NCBI RefSeq assembly: GCF_019063845.1
Contig: NZ_CP077683.1
Location: 186,001-250,000 of the forward strand
Source: Geomonas subterranea
GTDB taxonomy: Bacteria; Desulfobacterota; Desulfuromonadia; Geobacterales; Geobacteraceae
Length of the DNA: 64,000 nucleotides
Direction of reading: 5' to 3'
This document shows, piece by piece, positions 57,275 through 64,000 of this stretch. The position numbers were made by a program, and so were the translations under genes. How positions within the stretch are numbered: the first letter of the stretch is position 1; every line of letters begins with the position of its first letter. The notes below the pieces were generated by a model, which was not told the origin of the DNA, made no database searches, and saw nothing but the letters and a program-made list of their open reading frames with translations.

Positions 57275-57688
57275 TCAGGCGCCGCTGGCTTGGGAGGAGC
57301 CGAACTTGCTGACCATGTGCTGCCGGTAGCTCGCGATGTCGCTACGCAGCGAGGCGAGCCGGGCCATCTTGTCGTCGATCTTCTCGATGTGCTCGTCCAG
57401 GATTTCGACCAGCCTGGGCACCATGCGCTCGGTCTGCTTGGCCTCGCCGTACGCCGCGTAGAGGTCCTGCATCTCCTTGATGGTGAGCCCCAGTTCCTTG
57501 AGCTTGATGATGAACTTGATGCGGCGCACGTAATAGGGGGTGAAGCCGCGCGTGGCGCCGTCGCTTCTGGGCACGCTTTCGATGATGCCGACTTCCTCCC
57601 AATAGCGGATGGTCCTGGTGGTAAGCCCCAGCGCAGCGGCGACGTCCCCGATCGAGGTTATCTCTTCGCCGTCCTTCATGATGTCCAT
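57275..57688 (-). CDS. MerR family transcriptional regulator
   Basis: 137-residue regulator: winged HTH (about 9-78, TSIGDVAAALGLTTRTIRYWEEVGIIESV, then VRRIKFIIKLKELGLTIKEMQDL) and a C-terminal coiled coil (about 85-125). No cysteine cluster for metal sensing is visible. It starts at the ATG at 57688, with a promoter 35 bases upstream. Divergent from the nitroreductase gene, which it may control. A longer open frame reaching 58525 is a shadow. Ligand unknown. Confidence 0.9.
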   Translation of the reverse strand: MDIMKDGEEITSIGDVAAALGLTTRTIRYWEEVGIIESVPRSDGATRGFTPYYVRRIKFIIKLKELGLTIKEMQDLYAAYGEAKQTERMVPRLVEILDEHIEKIDDKMARLASLRSDIASYRQHMVSKFGSSQASGA

Positions 57689-57722
57689 TGAAAAACCTCG
57701 TGGTCGAAATGAATGCCCAGCT

Positions 57723-57751
57723 AATCTAGAACATGGCGTTCTGAGTGTCAA
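57723..57751 (-). promoter_or_regulatory. Sigma-70 type promoter of the merR-like gene
   Basis: Minus strand TTGACA (57751-57746) and TAGATT (57728-57723) with a 17-base spacer, 35 bases before the start. The spacer is normal, not the 19-20 bases of MerR-activated promoters. Confidence 0.65.
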
Positions 57752-57868
57752 TCGCTTTTCCGGCGGGAATGCCAGCTTTGGTGAAAACGCTTCCATACAA
57801 AATGCGACATTTACAAAACGGTGTTTTTGGTGTATCAAGTGAGACAGCAGATAAAGGGAGATCGTAAA

Positions 57869-58405
57869 TTGGACATTTTTCAGGCCATAACCGGCAGGCG
57901 CAGCATAAGAAAGTACAAGCCTGCGCCCGTCGAGCCCGCGAAAATAAAACAGGTGCTCAATATGGCCCGGCTGGCGCCATCCTGGAAGAACATGCAGTGC
58001 TGGCGCTTCCTGGTGCTGACCGGGTCCGGGCCGAGGGGCGCGCTGGCCGGTGCCTTTCCCGATGACAATCCGGGCAAGAAGGCCCTCGTTTCGGCTCCCT
58101 GCATCATCGTCGTCTGTGCCGATCCTGGCGAGAGCGGCGTCGAGAACGGCATCGAGTACTACGTCGCCGACACGGCCCTGGCCTTTGACCACCTCTGCCT
58201 CGCCGCCCACGGCCTCGGCCTGGGCACCTGCTGGATGGGGTGGTTCGACGAGGGGGAGATCAAGCGCGCCCTGGACATTCCGGAGGGGATCCGGGTGGTG
58301 GGGATCACGCCGCTTGGCTATCCGGACCAGTCGCCCAACCCGCGCCCGCGCAAGGAGCTCGCGCAGATCGCCTTTTGCGAAAAGTGGGATAACCCGTACC
58401 AGTAG
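57869..58405 (+). CDS. Nitroreductase family flavoprotein
   Basis: 178-residue FMN-dependent NAD(P)H oxidoreductase of the nitroreductase fold. N-terminal RRSIRKYKPAPV (FMN phosphate contact), APSWKNMQCWRF, and GLGTCWMGWFDE near the C-terminal part are typical. It starts at TTG 57869 behind AAGGGAG at 57854-57860; the ATG-like upstream starts at 57821 lack a ribosome site. Divergent from a MerR gene, terminator downstream. The natural substrate is unknown. Confidence 0.9.
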   Translation: MDIFQAITGRRSIRKYKPAPVEPAKIKQVLNMARLAPSWKNMQCWRFLVLTGSGPRGALAGAFPDDNPGKKALVSAPCIIVVCADPGESGVENGIEYYVADTALAFDHLCLAAHGLGLGTCWMGWFDEGEIKRALDIPEGIRVVGITPLGYPDQSPNPRPRKELAQIAFCEKWDNPYQ

Positions 58406-58469
58406 CGACAGGCGCTTGTGCGTCCACACCGGTCTGTGATCGGCCCTTTCTGCCGGCCGTCCAACACTG

Positions 58470-58500
58470 GGGGCAATCGACGGGTTGCCCCTCTTTTTTT
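58470..58500 (+). terminator. Rho-independent terminator after the nitroreductase gene
   Basis: GGGGCAA (58470-58476) pairs with TTGCCCC (58485-58491), followed by TCTTTTTTT. Confidence 0.87.
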
Positions 58501-58529
58501 GCCTTTCCAGCACTTTTGAACACACCGTC

Positions 58530-58636
58530 GTTGTCCCCTTTCCCTTGCGGGAGGTGGCAAGAGGGAAGATGCCATCGCGTATGCACCTGCGGCTTCACGC
58601 CCCCCCCCGGCACCCACCCCGTCAAGGAAGGGGGAG
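58530..58636. repeat. GC-rich intergenic repeat before the pseudouridine synthase gene
   Basis: TCCCCTTTCCCTTGCGGGAG palindrome, then GATGCCATC, TGCGGCTTCAC, a C-run and CACCCCGTCAAGGAAGGGGG. It shares its middle (GATGCCATC, TGCGGCTTCAC) with the element at 51097-51190. Confidence 0.65.
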
Positions 58637-58829
58637 CCCCCGTGAGTTCTTTCCCCGTAGCTGTCCCAGGAACTCGTGTCCCACCGGGACTTCCCCCGCT
58701 CTGCGGCGGTGCCGGTCAGCGCGATTGCCTGTGCCGCCGGTCCGTGGTATCCTGCCCGTGCGCCGGTTTTCCCGGCAGCGGTCCGTTGCCCTCTCCGCAA
58801 CGCCGCCATCCTCCTTGCCAAGGCCAGCC

Positions 58830-59711
58830 ATGTCCATCTCGCAGTATCCCGCCAAGGTGACCATGCCCAGGCTCGATGAGCCGTATCCCACCGTGTTCGC
58901 CTTTTTGGTGGATCGTTTCCCCAGGATCCCGCGAGAGGTGTGGGAGGCGCGCATCGCGCAGGGTAAGGTGCTCGGCGAGGATGGTTCCCCGGTAAGCATC
59001 GCCACTCCGTACGCAGCGCAAAAAAGGGTCTTCTATTTCAGGGAGATGGACGAGGAGAGGGTGATCCCGTTTCCGGAAGAGATCCTGTTTCAAAACGACG
59101 AGCTGCTGGTGGCATGCAAGCCTCATTTCCTGCCGGTTACCCCTGGCGGCGCCTACCTCGACCAGAGCCTGTTGCACCGGCTCAGGAAGCGGACCGGCAT
59201 CCATCACCTGGTGCCGCTGCACCGGATCGATCGCGAGACCGCCGGCCTCGTGCTCTTCTCGGTGAACCCGGAAACGCGCGGCCGTTACGCGGGGCTTTTC
59301 CGGGAGGGCCGCATCGAGAAGGAGTACCGGGCGGTCGGCCTGGGGCCGGTCCCCGACGGCAGGGAGAGCTGGCTGGTGGAGAGCAGGCTGGTGCCGGGGG
59401 AGCCGTGGTTCGTCATGGGCACCGAGCCGGGGGAGGTCAACGCGCGCTCGCGGATCCGGCTGCTCGAACAGCGGGAGGGGCGGTCCCTGTTCTCGCTGAG
59501 CCCGCTCACCGGCAAGACCCACCAGCTGCGGGTCCACATGAGCTCGCTGGGGATGCCGATCCTCAACGACAGACTCTACCCGCGGTTGCAGCCCCGGCAG
59601 CCCGATGACTTCGACAGGCCGCTGCAGCTTCTTGCGCGATGGCTCCGATTCAAGGACCCCGTTTCCGGGAAGTGGCTGGAGTTCAAGTCTGATAGGGAAC
59701 TTTTGTGGTAA
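58830..59711 (+). CDS. RluA-family RNA pseudouridine synthase
   Basis: 293-residue RNA modification enzyme. The catalytic Asp lies in HRIDRETAGLVLFS (the HRLDxxTSG motif of RluA relatives). IEKEYRAVGLG and GKTHQLRVHMSSLGMPILNDRLY are the other conserved blocks. There is a short N-terminal domain in place of S4 (about 1-65). ATG 58830 is chosen because it opens the conserved region, although its ribosome site is weak; the upstream extension is the GC-rich intergenic repeat. Target RNA (tRNA position 32 or 23S) cannot be decided by sequence. Confidence 0.9.
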   Translation: MSISQYPAKVTMPRLDEPYPTVFAFLVDRFPRIPREVWEARIAQGKVLGEDGSPVSIATPYAAQKRVFYFREMDEERVIPFPEEILFQNDELLVACKPHFLPVTPGGAYLDQSLLHRLRKRTGIHHLVPLHRIDRETAGLVLFSVNPETRGRYAGLFREGRIEKEYRAVGLGPVPDGRESWLVESRLVPGEPWFVMGTEPGEVNARSRIRLLEQREGRSLFSLSPLTGKTHQLRVHMSSLGMPILNDRLYPRLQPRQPDDFDRPLQLLARWLRFKDPVSGKWLEFKSDRELLW

Positions 59712-59767
59712 TCTAGAACGGTTCGCGGGCTCACTGGCGCGGCAGCCGGCTCATAGGGAGGTGTGAC

Positions 59768-60043
59768 ATGGGCAAGAACGTGCTCCTGCTGGTCGATTAC
59801 GGCGTCAACAACAGCATTCACATCGGGCTGTTCAAGATCCGGCTCAAGGAGGCGGGATGGCGCCCGGGCCTCGTGGAAGGGGCGTTCGAGAAGAACCTCG
59901 ATCTGCCGGATTCACTGATCGAGACGACGGTGCAGGAGGAAGTCGACAGCGCCGCCAATCTGGCCGCCTTCAAGAAGACCTGTTGCGAGCTATTTGTCAC
60001 AGAGGATGAACTGAAGTTCTGTTGGGACTGGAACACGCCTTGA
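59768..60043 (+). CDS. Uncharacterised 91-aa protein
   Basis: 91 residues, soluble, no signal peptide. It begins MGKNVLLLVDYGVNNSIHI and ends with an aromatic motif FCWDWNTP; two adjoining Cys (TCCELF) and one more Cys near the end are present. A good AGGGAGGTG precedes ATG 59768. It stands alone between the pseudouridine synthase and a 52-aa membrane protein. I recognise no family. Length, ribosome site and codon use support a real gene. Confidence 0.7.
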   Translation: MGKNVLLLVDYGVNNSIHIGLFKIRLKEAGWRPGLVEGAFEKNLDLPDSLIETTVQEEVDSAANLAAFKKTCCELFVTEDELKFCWDWNTP

Positions 60044-60128
60044 TCACTACCCATTTTCGCACCAGCTTCTGCCACCGTAGATCTAAAATCTCTGGACAAC
60101 GTCCTGAAAGTTTAGTTACTATCCCGCT

Positions 60129-60287
60129 ATGAACAAAACCGCTGCAGCATTGATCATTTTATTTACAGTCGCAGTGATATCTTTCGGTACCTGGCAGCTT
60201 TTCAAAGGGAACTTCGAGGCGGCATTTTCTTCCTTTCCGTTCCTGCTGATAATCTACTTTTTCATCAAGCCATTTCGTAACTCATAA
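60129..60287 (+). CDS. Very small membrane protein (52 aa), uncharacterised
   Basis: 52 codons from ATG 60129 to TAA 60285-60287. Two hydrophobic helices (about residues 5-24 and 33-47) with a short polar turn KGNFE and a basic C-terminus (KPFRNS). The base composition (AT-richer than neighbours) is as expected for hydrophobic codons. The ribosome site is weak (GAAAG about 20 bases upstream). Nothing else of sense is in this 85-358-base gap. A hairpin-forming small membrane protein is plausible; function unknown. Confidence 0.55.
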   Translation: MNKTAAALIILFTVAVISFGTWQLFKGNFEAAFSSFPFLLIIYFFIKPFRNS

Positions 60288-60401
60288 GGTACAGGCCGCA
60301 GGGGTGTTGGCTGCTCGCTGTGTTTTTCCGGCGGTGCCCGCGACCGCAGGGAAGGCATCGACGACGCTGCCGCCGTACCAGCCATGCCGATGGGAGACTT
60401 C

Positions 60402-61322
60402 ATGTCCAGTTGCGCGCTCGTGATCGATGATTCGGCTGCCATTCGGGAGCAGGTAATACGGACTTTGCAGGACGTAGGGCTTTTCGAGGAGTACCGGGAA
60501 GCGAAGGACGGGATGGAGGGGTTCAAGACCTTGATCGAGTCCAAGGCCGACCTGGTGATCTGTGACGTCGAGATGCCGCGCATGGACGGTTACAAGTTCC
60601 TGCAACTGGTCGCCTCGCGCCCCGACCTGCAGGGGCTTCCCATCATCATGCTGACCGGCAAGATGGACTTCAACTCCAAGATCAGGGGGCTCGAGCAGGG
60701 CGCCAGCGACTACCTCACCAAGCCCTTTGACGCCGGCGAACTGGTGGCGCGCGTCAAGGTTCAACTCAAGATCAAGTCCCTGCAGGACGAGCTGAAAACG
60801 GCCAACGAGCAACTCAAGCGGCTCACCAACATAGACCACCTCACCGGGCTCTTCAACCGGCGCTACCTCGCGGAGGTGCTCGAGGCCGAGTTCTTCAGGG
60901 CCAGGCGCAATCGCGAGAGCCTTTCCCTGGTCATGGTCGACATCGATTTCTTCAAGCAGGTCAACGACACCTACGGTCATCAAAACGGCGACCTCGTCCT
61001 TTCCTCGGTCGCCGGTCTGGTGCAGCAGCAGATGCGCGCCTACGACAGCGCCGCGCGCTACGGCGGCGAGGAGTTCGCCCTGGTCTTCCCCGGCACCTCG
61101 CTGAACGGTGGGGTGGTCGCCGCCGAACGCCTGCGGCAGGCGGTGCTCGATTTTTCATTCCCACCTCCTCTCGAGGACCTGACGGTCACCGTCAGCGCCG
61201 GGGTCGCCACCTATCCCTCCCCGCAGGTCGACAACATCGACTCGTTGTTCCGCCGGGCCGACGAGGCGCTTTACCGCGCCAAGCAGAACGGGCGCAACAG
61301 GGTAGAGACCATGCCCACGTGA
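60402..61322 (+). CDS. Diguanylate cyclase response regulator (REC-GGDEF)
   Basis: 306 residues: N-terminal receiver with phosphoacceptor D55 (VICDVEMPRMDGY) and the Lys of LTKPF; then a coiled-coil linker (about 125-140) and a GGDEF domain. The active-site motif is GGEEF at 221-225, the accepted variant, and the inhibitory RxxD (RAYD at 212-215) stands five residues before it. It thus makes cyclic di-GMP from GTP with product feedback control when phosphorylated. ATG 60402 has GGGAG five bases upstream; ATG 60384 is an alternative. No partner kinase is adjacent. Confidence 0.94.
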   Translation: MSSCALVIDDSAAIREQVIRTLQDVGLFEEYREAKDGMEGFKTLIESKADLVICDVEMPRMDGYKFLQLVASRPDLQGLPIIMLTGKMDFNSKIRGLEQGASDYLTKPFDAGELVARVKVQLKIKSLQDELKTANEQLKRLTNIDHLTGLFNRRYLAEVLEAEFFRARRNRESLSLVMVDIDFFKQVNDTYGHQNGDLVLSSVAGLVQQQMRAYDSAARYGGEEFALVFPGTSLNGGVVAAERLRQAVLDFSFPPPLEDLTVTVSAGVATYPSPQVDNIDSLFRRADEALYRAKQNGRNRVETMPT

Positions 61323-61431
61323 CGCAGTGATGGTTAGTTTTTTTTAAGAAATTACTTGAAAAAAATTTAATTTGAAGGTAAAGGTTACCTCCTGCTTGCG
61401 CTCCAAGGCGCCACATTCGGGAGGACCTGGT

Positions 61432-61620
61432 ATGGACACCTTTGAAGAGGCTTACGCCAACTATCTGAAACTTCTAGCGAAACTCGACAAGACCGACGAT
61501 ATCTCCGAGAAGAACCTGCTCTTTCGCCAGCTCGCCCAGTTGCTGTGCGACCTGGAGCAGGGGCTAAAGAGCAAAAGGACGCTGGGCGGCGGCCGGGAAG
61601 AGGTCGCCTACTGGCTTTAG
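61432..61620 (+). CDS. Uncharacterised 62-aa protein
   Basis: 62 residues, almost all predicted helix (EEAYANYLKLLAKLDKTDDI and LLFRQLAQLLCDLEQGLK), soluble and acidic, ending in GGGREEVAYWL. ATG 61432 has GGGAGG 7 bases upstream. Located between the diguanylate cyclase and etfB. Such short helical proteins are frequent in Geobacteraceae; I recognise no family. Confidence 0.65.
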   Translation: MDTFEEAYANYLKLLAKLDKTDDISEKNLLFRQLAQLLCDLEQGLKSKRTLGGGREEVAYWL

Positions 61621-61710
61621 CTCCCTTTGCTTCCCACCGAAATCTCCCCGAAAAATCCGGCAGGAACTCCCCGCCTCCTGCCACGACGCCTCACCTGCTC
61701 ATGAAAAAGT

Positions 61711-61738
61711 TTGACACCTCCCGTTCCTCCTATATTCT
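61711..61738 (+). promoter_or_regulatory. Sigma-70 type promoter of etfBA
   Basis: TTGACA (61711-61716) and TATTCT (61733-61738) with a 16-base spacer, 83 bases before etfB. Confidence 0.6.
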
Positions 61739-61821
61739 CTAAGTAAGCGATATCATTCCCGGCTAGTGGTTGGACGGCGCAGGCGTTGCGCGGCTGACAA
61801 TCACGCCGGAGGAGGTTCATT

Positions 61822-62598
61822 ATGAAGATCCTGGTATGCGTCAAGCAGGTGCCCGACATGGAATCGCGTTTCCGTCCCGACGCCGCTGGCGTCTGGTACG
61901 CGGAGACCGACCTCGCCTTTCGCGTCAACGAGTATGACGAGTACGCCATCGAGCAGGCGGTCCTGCTCAAGGAGCAGTTGGGGGGCGAACCCGAGATAAC
62001 CCTGCTTTCGGTGGGACCTGACCGCGTCGTGGAAGCGATAAAGAAGGGGCTGGCCATGGGGGCGGACCGCGCGGTGCACGTGCAGGATCCGGCTTCCCAT
62101 CTGAAGGACCCCTTCCAGATCGCCTCGATCATCGCGGCATATGCCAGGGGAGAGGGATTCGATCTCATCTTCACCGGTATGCAGTCCCTGGACCGCGGTT
62201 CGAGCCAGGTGGGAGTGGCCCTCGCCGAGATGCTGGGATACCCCTGCGCCACGACCGTCGTTGGTTTCGAGTACGCCGACGGGACCGTGACCGTGAAGCG
62301 CGAGCTCGAGGGGGGGGTGAAAGGGATGGTGCGGCTCACGGCGCCGGCCCTGGTGACCTGCCAGCTCGGCCTGAACCAGCCGCGCTACCCGACGCTTCCC
62401 AACATCATGAAGGCGAAGAAGAAAGAGGTGAACGTGATCCCGGTTGAGCAGCTGTTAAAGCAGGAGGCGAGGCTGGTTTTGACCCGGTTTCGCGCCCCGG
62501 CCAAGAAGGGGGGGGGCGTGGTCCTGGAAGGAGACGTTGCGGACCAGGTCGACCGGCTGATCGGGATACTAAAGGACAAGACCGCGGTGTTGCGCTAG
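61822..62598 (+). CDS. etfB: Electron transfer flavoprotein beta subunit
   Basis: 258-residue subunit that passes electrons from acyl-CoA dehydrogenases or similar flavoenzymes. ILVCVKQVPDMESRFRPD at the N-terminus, NEYDEYAIEQAVLLKE, FTGMQSLDRGSSQVGVALAE and the signature LVTCQLGLNQPRYPTLPNIMKAKKK-like region are conserved. It precedes etfA by 10 bases with AGGGAGG between. The acyl-CoA dehydrogenase partner is not in the window. Confidence 0.95.
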   Translation: MKILVCVKQVPDMESRFRPDAAGVWYAETDLAFRVNEYDEYAIEQAVLLKEQLGGEPEITLLSVGPDRVVEAIKKGLAMGADRAVHVQDPASHLKDPFQIASIIAAYARGEGFDLIFTGMQSLDRGSSQVGVALAEMLGYPCATTVVGFEYADGTVTVKRELEGGVKGMVRLTAPALVTCQLGLNQPRYPTLPNIMKAKKKEVNVIPVEQLLKQEARLVLTRFRAPAKKGGGVVLEGDVADQVDRLIGILKDKTAVLR

Positions 62599-62608
62599 GG
62601 AGGCGACC

Positions 62609-63520
62609 ATGAAAGCATTACTCGTCGGCGAATGCCGCGATGGCAAACTGTTGGAGCACAGCCATGAACTGTTCGGTTTCGCCTCGCAACTGGGAGCCGA
62701 GACCGCCATGGTCTTGATCGGCAGCGAAGGGGCGCTGCCCAGTTACGGGGGGACCGTCTACCTGGCGGACGCCTCGAAATACGGGGAATACAACCCGGAC
62801 CTGCACAAGCGGCTGGTGCAGGCGGCGGTGGAACGGGAGAAGCCGGACTACGTGGTTTTCATGCACACCTCGTACGGGTGGGATCTGGCGCCCCGGGTGG
62901 CGGCCCTGCTCCAGGCGCCGCAGGTTTCCGAGGTGGTCGCCCTGGCCGAGGGAGGGTTCGAGCGTCCCTGCTGCAGCCAGAAGATGCGGCAGGTGGTGCA
63001 GGCGGTTGGAAGCCCGGTGGTTCTTACCCTGCAGGGGGGAGCCTTCCCCGCGGTGGTGCCGGGGGGGACGCCGCAGCAGCAGCCGCTGGACGTTGACGGT
63101 AAGGGGCGGGGTGAGTTCCTGGGGTATGAGGCTGCGGCGCGCAAGGGGGTCGATCTCAGCAGGGCGGAGATCATCGTCAGCGCCGGGCGGGGTGTCGGCA
63201 AGAAGGAGAACCTGCCGGTGATCGCGGAGCTGGCCAAGGTATTGGGCGGCGAGGTAGGGGCGAGCCGTCCTGTCGTGGACAGCGGTTGGATGGAGGCGGG
63301 GGCGCAGGTGGGGGTGACCGGTCAGACCGTGAGTCCCAAGCTGTACATCGCCTGCGGCATCAGCGGTGCGATTCAGCATCTGGCCGGGATGAAGAAATCG
63401 GGGTTCATCGTGGCCATCAACAAGGACAGGGATGCCCCCATCGGTGAGGTTGCCGACGTCTTGGTGGTTGCAGACGTGATGCAGTTTGTGCCGGCGCTGA
63501 CCGCCAAGCTGGCGAAGTAG
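62609..63520 (+). CDS. etfA: Electron transfer flavoprotein alpha subunit
   Basis: 303-residue FAD-binding partner of EtfB. N-terminal domain I (VGECRDGKLLEHSHELFGFA) and a C-terminal FAD domain with SAGRGVGKKENL, GASRPVVDSGW, VGVTGQTVSPKLYIACGISGAIQHLAGM and VAINKDRDAPI. No N-terminal ferredoxin-type extension, unlike some anaerobe EtfA forms. Forms an operon with etfB. Confidence 0.95.
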   Translation: MKALLVGECRDGKLLEHSHELFGFASQLGAETAMVLIGSEGALPSYGGTVYLADASKYGEYNPDLHKRLVQAAVEREKPDYVVFMHTSYGWDLAPRVAALLQAPQVSEVVALAEGGFERPCCSQKMRQVVQAVGSPVVLTLQGGAFPAVVPGGTPQQQPLDVDGKGRGEFLGYEAAARKGVDLSRAEIIVSAGRGVGKKENLPVIAELAKVLGGEVGASRPVVDSGWMEAGAQVGVTGQTVSPKLYIACGISGAIQHLAGMKKSGFIVAINKDRDAPIGEVADVLVVADVMQFVPALTAKLAK

Positions 63521-63565
63521 GACTTGGGTGAACGTGTGACAGTCTGACGGTTTTGGGAGGTTGCG

Positions 63566-64000
63566 ATGAACGGCTCGCACGACCTTATTCTGCCGCACGG
63601 AGGGTACCGGAGACTGCGGAGTTTTGCAGTTGCCCTGGCTGCCTACGACGGGACCGTCATCTTTTGCGAGCGTTTTGTTGACAAACGCTCGCGCACCCAT
63701 GACCAGATGGTGCAGGCTGCGCGCAGCGGCGTACAGAACATCGCCGAAGGTTCCTTGGCCTCAGGAACCTCGAAGAAGACCGAACTGAAGCTGACCGGGG
63801 TGGCGCGGGCAAGTCTTGGGGAACTGATCAGGGACTACGAGGACTTCCTGCGGCAAAACAACCTGCCGGTTTGGGACAAGGAGTCACCCAGGGTGCGGGC
63901 CATGCGGGCAAGGCTTGCAGGGAAGCTGACCAAGGCAGTCGGAGTGTCGGATGGGGCCGACAGGTCAGACAAGTCAGACAAGTCAGACAAGTCAGACAAG
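63566..64000 (+). CDS. Four-helix-bundle protein (S23-IVP type) with Ser-Asp-Lys repeat tail, 3' end outside the window
   Basis: 145 codons are open from ATG 63566 (GGGAGG just upstream) to the window end, no stop yet. The core FAVALAAYDGTVIFCERFV, RTHDQMVQAARSGVQNIAEGS and LIRDYEDFLRQ matches the four-helix-bundle family related to 23S rRNA intervening-sequence proteins. The tail becomes DRSDK followed by Ser-Asp-Lys repeats from about residue 132, encoded by the 9-bp tandem repeat. Proteins with this bundle and a variable suffix are seen in Geobacter genomes. Function unknown. Confidence 0.78.
   Translation, partial: MNGSHDLILPHGGYRRLRSFAVALAAYDGTVIFCERFVDKRSRTHDQMVQAARSGVQNIAEGSLASGTSKKTELKLTGVARASLGELIRDYEDFLRQNNLPVWDKESPRVRAMRARLAGKLTKAVGVSDGADRSDKSDKSDKSDK
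63965..64000 (+). repeat. In-frame 9-bp tandem repeat TCAGACAAG, at least four copies
   Basis: Four perfect copies, at 63965, 63974, 63983 and 63992, cut off by the window edge. Each encodes Ser-Asp-Lys in the preceding gene. Single variant units occur elsewhere in the window (23758-23790; arms at 26946-26985). Confidence 0.9.

Larger units (their letters stand above)
58406..58829. other. 424-base gap between nitroreductase and pseudouridine synthase genes
   Basis: It holds a terminator at 58470-58500 and a GC-rich repeat at about 58530-58636, listed separately. 58640-58829 is GC-rich, with no convincing promoter, RNA gene or small gene; an open frame runs through it only by chance. Confidence 0.6.

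Noticed and set aside
63965-64000. CRISPR array at the window end
   Set aside because: The 9-bp units are directly adjacent with no spacers and stay in frame with the gene.

Overview
The window is a gene-dense, high-GC stretch of bacterial chromosome. Gene content and order point to the Geobacteraceae (Geobacter / Geomonas / Citrifermentans type). The pointers are an atypical type II secretion operon with a cohesin-bearing secretin, AcnB, a malic enzyme-phosphotransacetylase fusion, EtfBA, and a four-helix-bundle gene ending in Ser-Asp-Lys repeats. The family assignment is an inference from recalled gene content; no database search was run.

Layout. 1-2.3 kb: the C-terminal two thirds of Lon, an HU gene with a strong promoter, and a tRNA-Asp / tRNA-Val / tRNA-Asp cluster with a terminator. 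2.4-3.4 kb: a polyprenol-phosphate mannosyltransferase-like enzyme and a 61-aa membrane protein. 3.4-12.7 kb: a secretion or pilus operon ordered GspF, GspE, PilM-like, PilN-like, PilO-like, a GspC/PilP-like protein, a lipoprotein secretin carrying a C-terminal cohesin domain, and two pseudopilins. 12.7-16.9 kb: FtsE, FtsX, an EnvC-type degenerate LytM protein and CtpA, collinear with the secretion genes. 17.1-18.4 kb: an exported protein with its own promoter, an N-terminal cohesin-like domain and a C-terminal dockerin-like calcium loop. It may be a partner of the secretin.

18.6-28.4 kb: central metabolism and maintenance genes: GabD, FdhD, AcnB, oligoendopeptidase F, a stand-alone Fis-type DNA-binding protein, a HAD phosphatase and threonine synthase. 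28.7-39 kb: the conserved translation and RNA operon rimP-nusA-rnpM/L7Ae-infB-rbfA-nrnA-truB-rpsO-pnp, with a terminator-like hairpin just before rimP. 39-44.3 kb: M16 protease, dUTPase, M29 aminopeptidase, threonylcarbamoyl-AMP synthase, a membrane protein, QueD and QueE. 44.5-50.2 kb: a MoxR / DUF58 / transglutaminase module followed by a TPR protein with a Glu-rich repeat.

50.2-57.7 kb: TonB, MaeB, HIT hydrolase, ROK sugar kinase, a DsbC-like thiol protein, an EndoQ-like nuclease and a MerR regulator. 57.9-64 kb: nitroreductase, an RluA-family pseudouridine synthase, small uncharacterised proteins, a REC-GGDEF diguanylate cyclase, EtfB, EtfA, and a four-helix-bundle gene that runs off the end in a 9-bp tandem repeat.

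Most of the window is housekeeping sequence. The parts most worth attention are the cohesin-tailed secretin with its candidate dockerin-like partner, the hybrid secretion platform fused to an FtsEX-EnvC-CtpA envelope operon, several dispersed intergenic repeat families, a probable non-standard (ATA) start codon, and very small membrane proteins. No insertion sequence, prophage or CRISPR array was seen.
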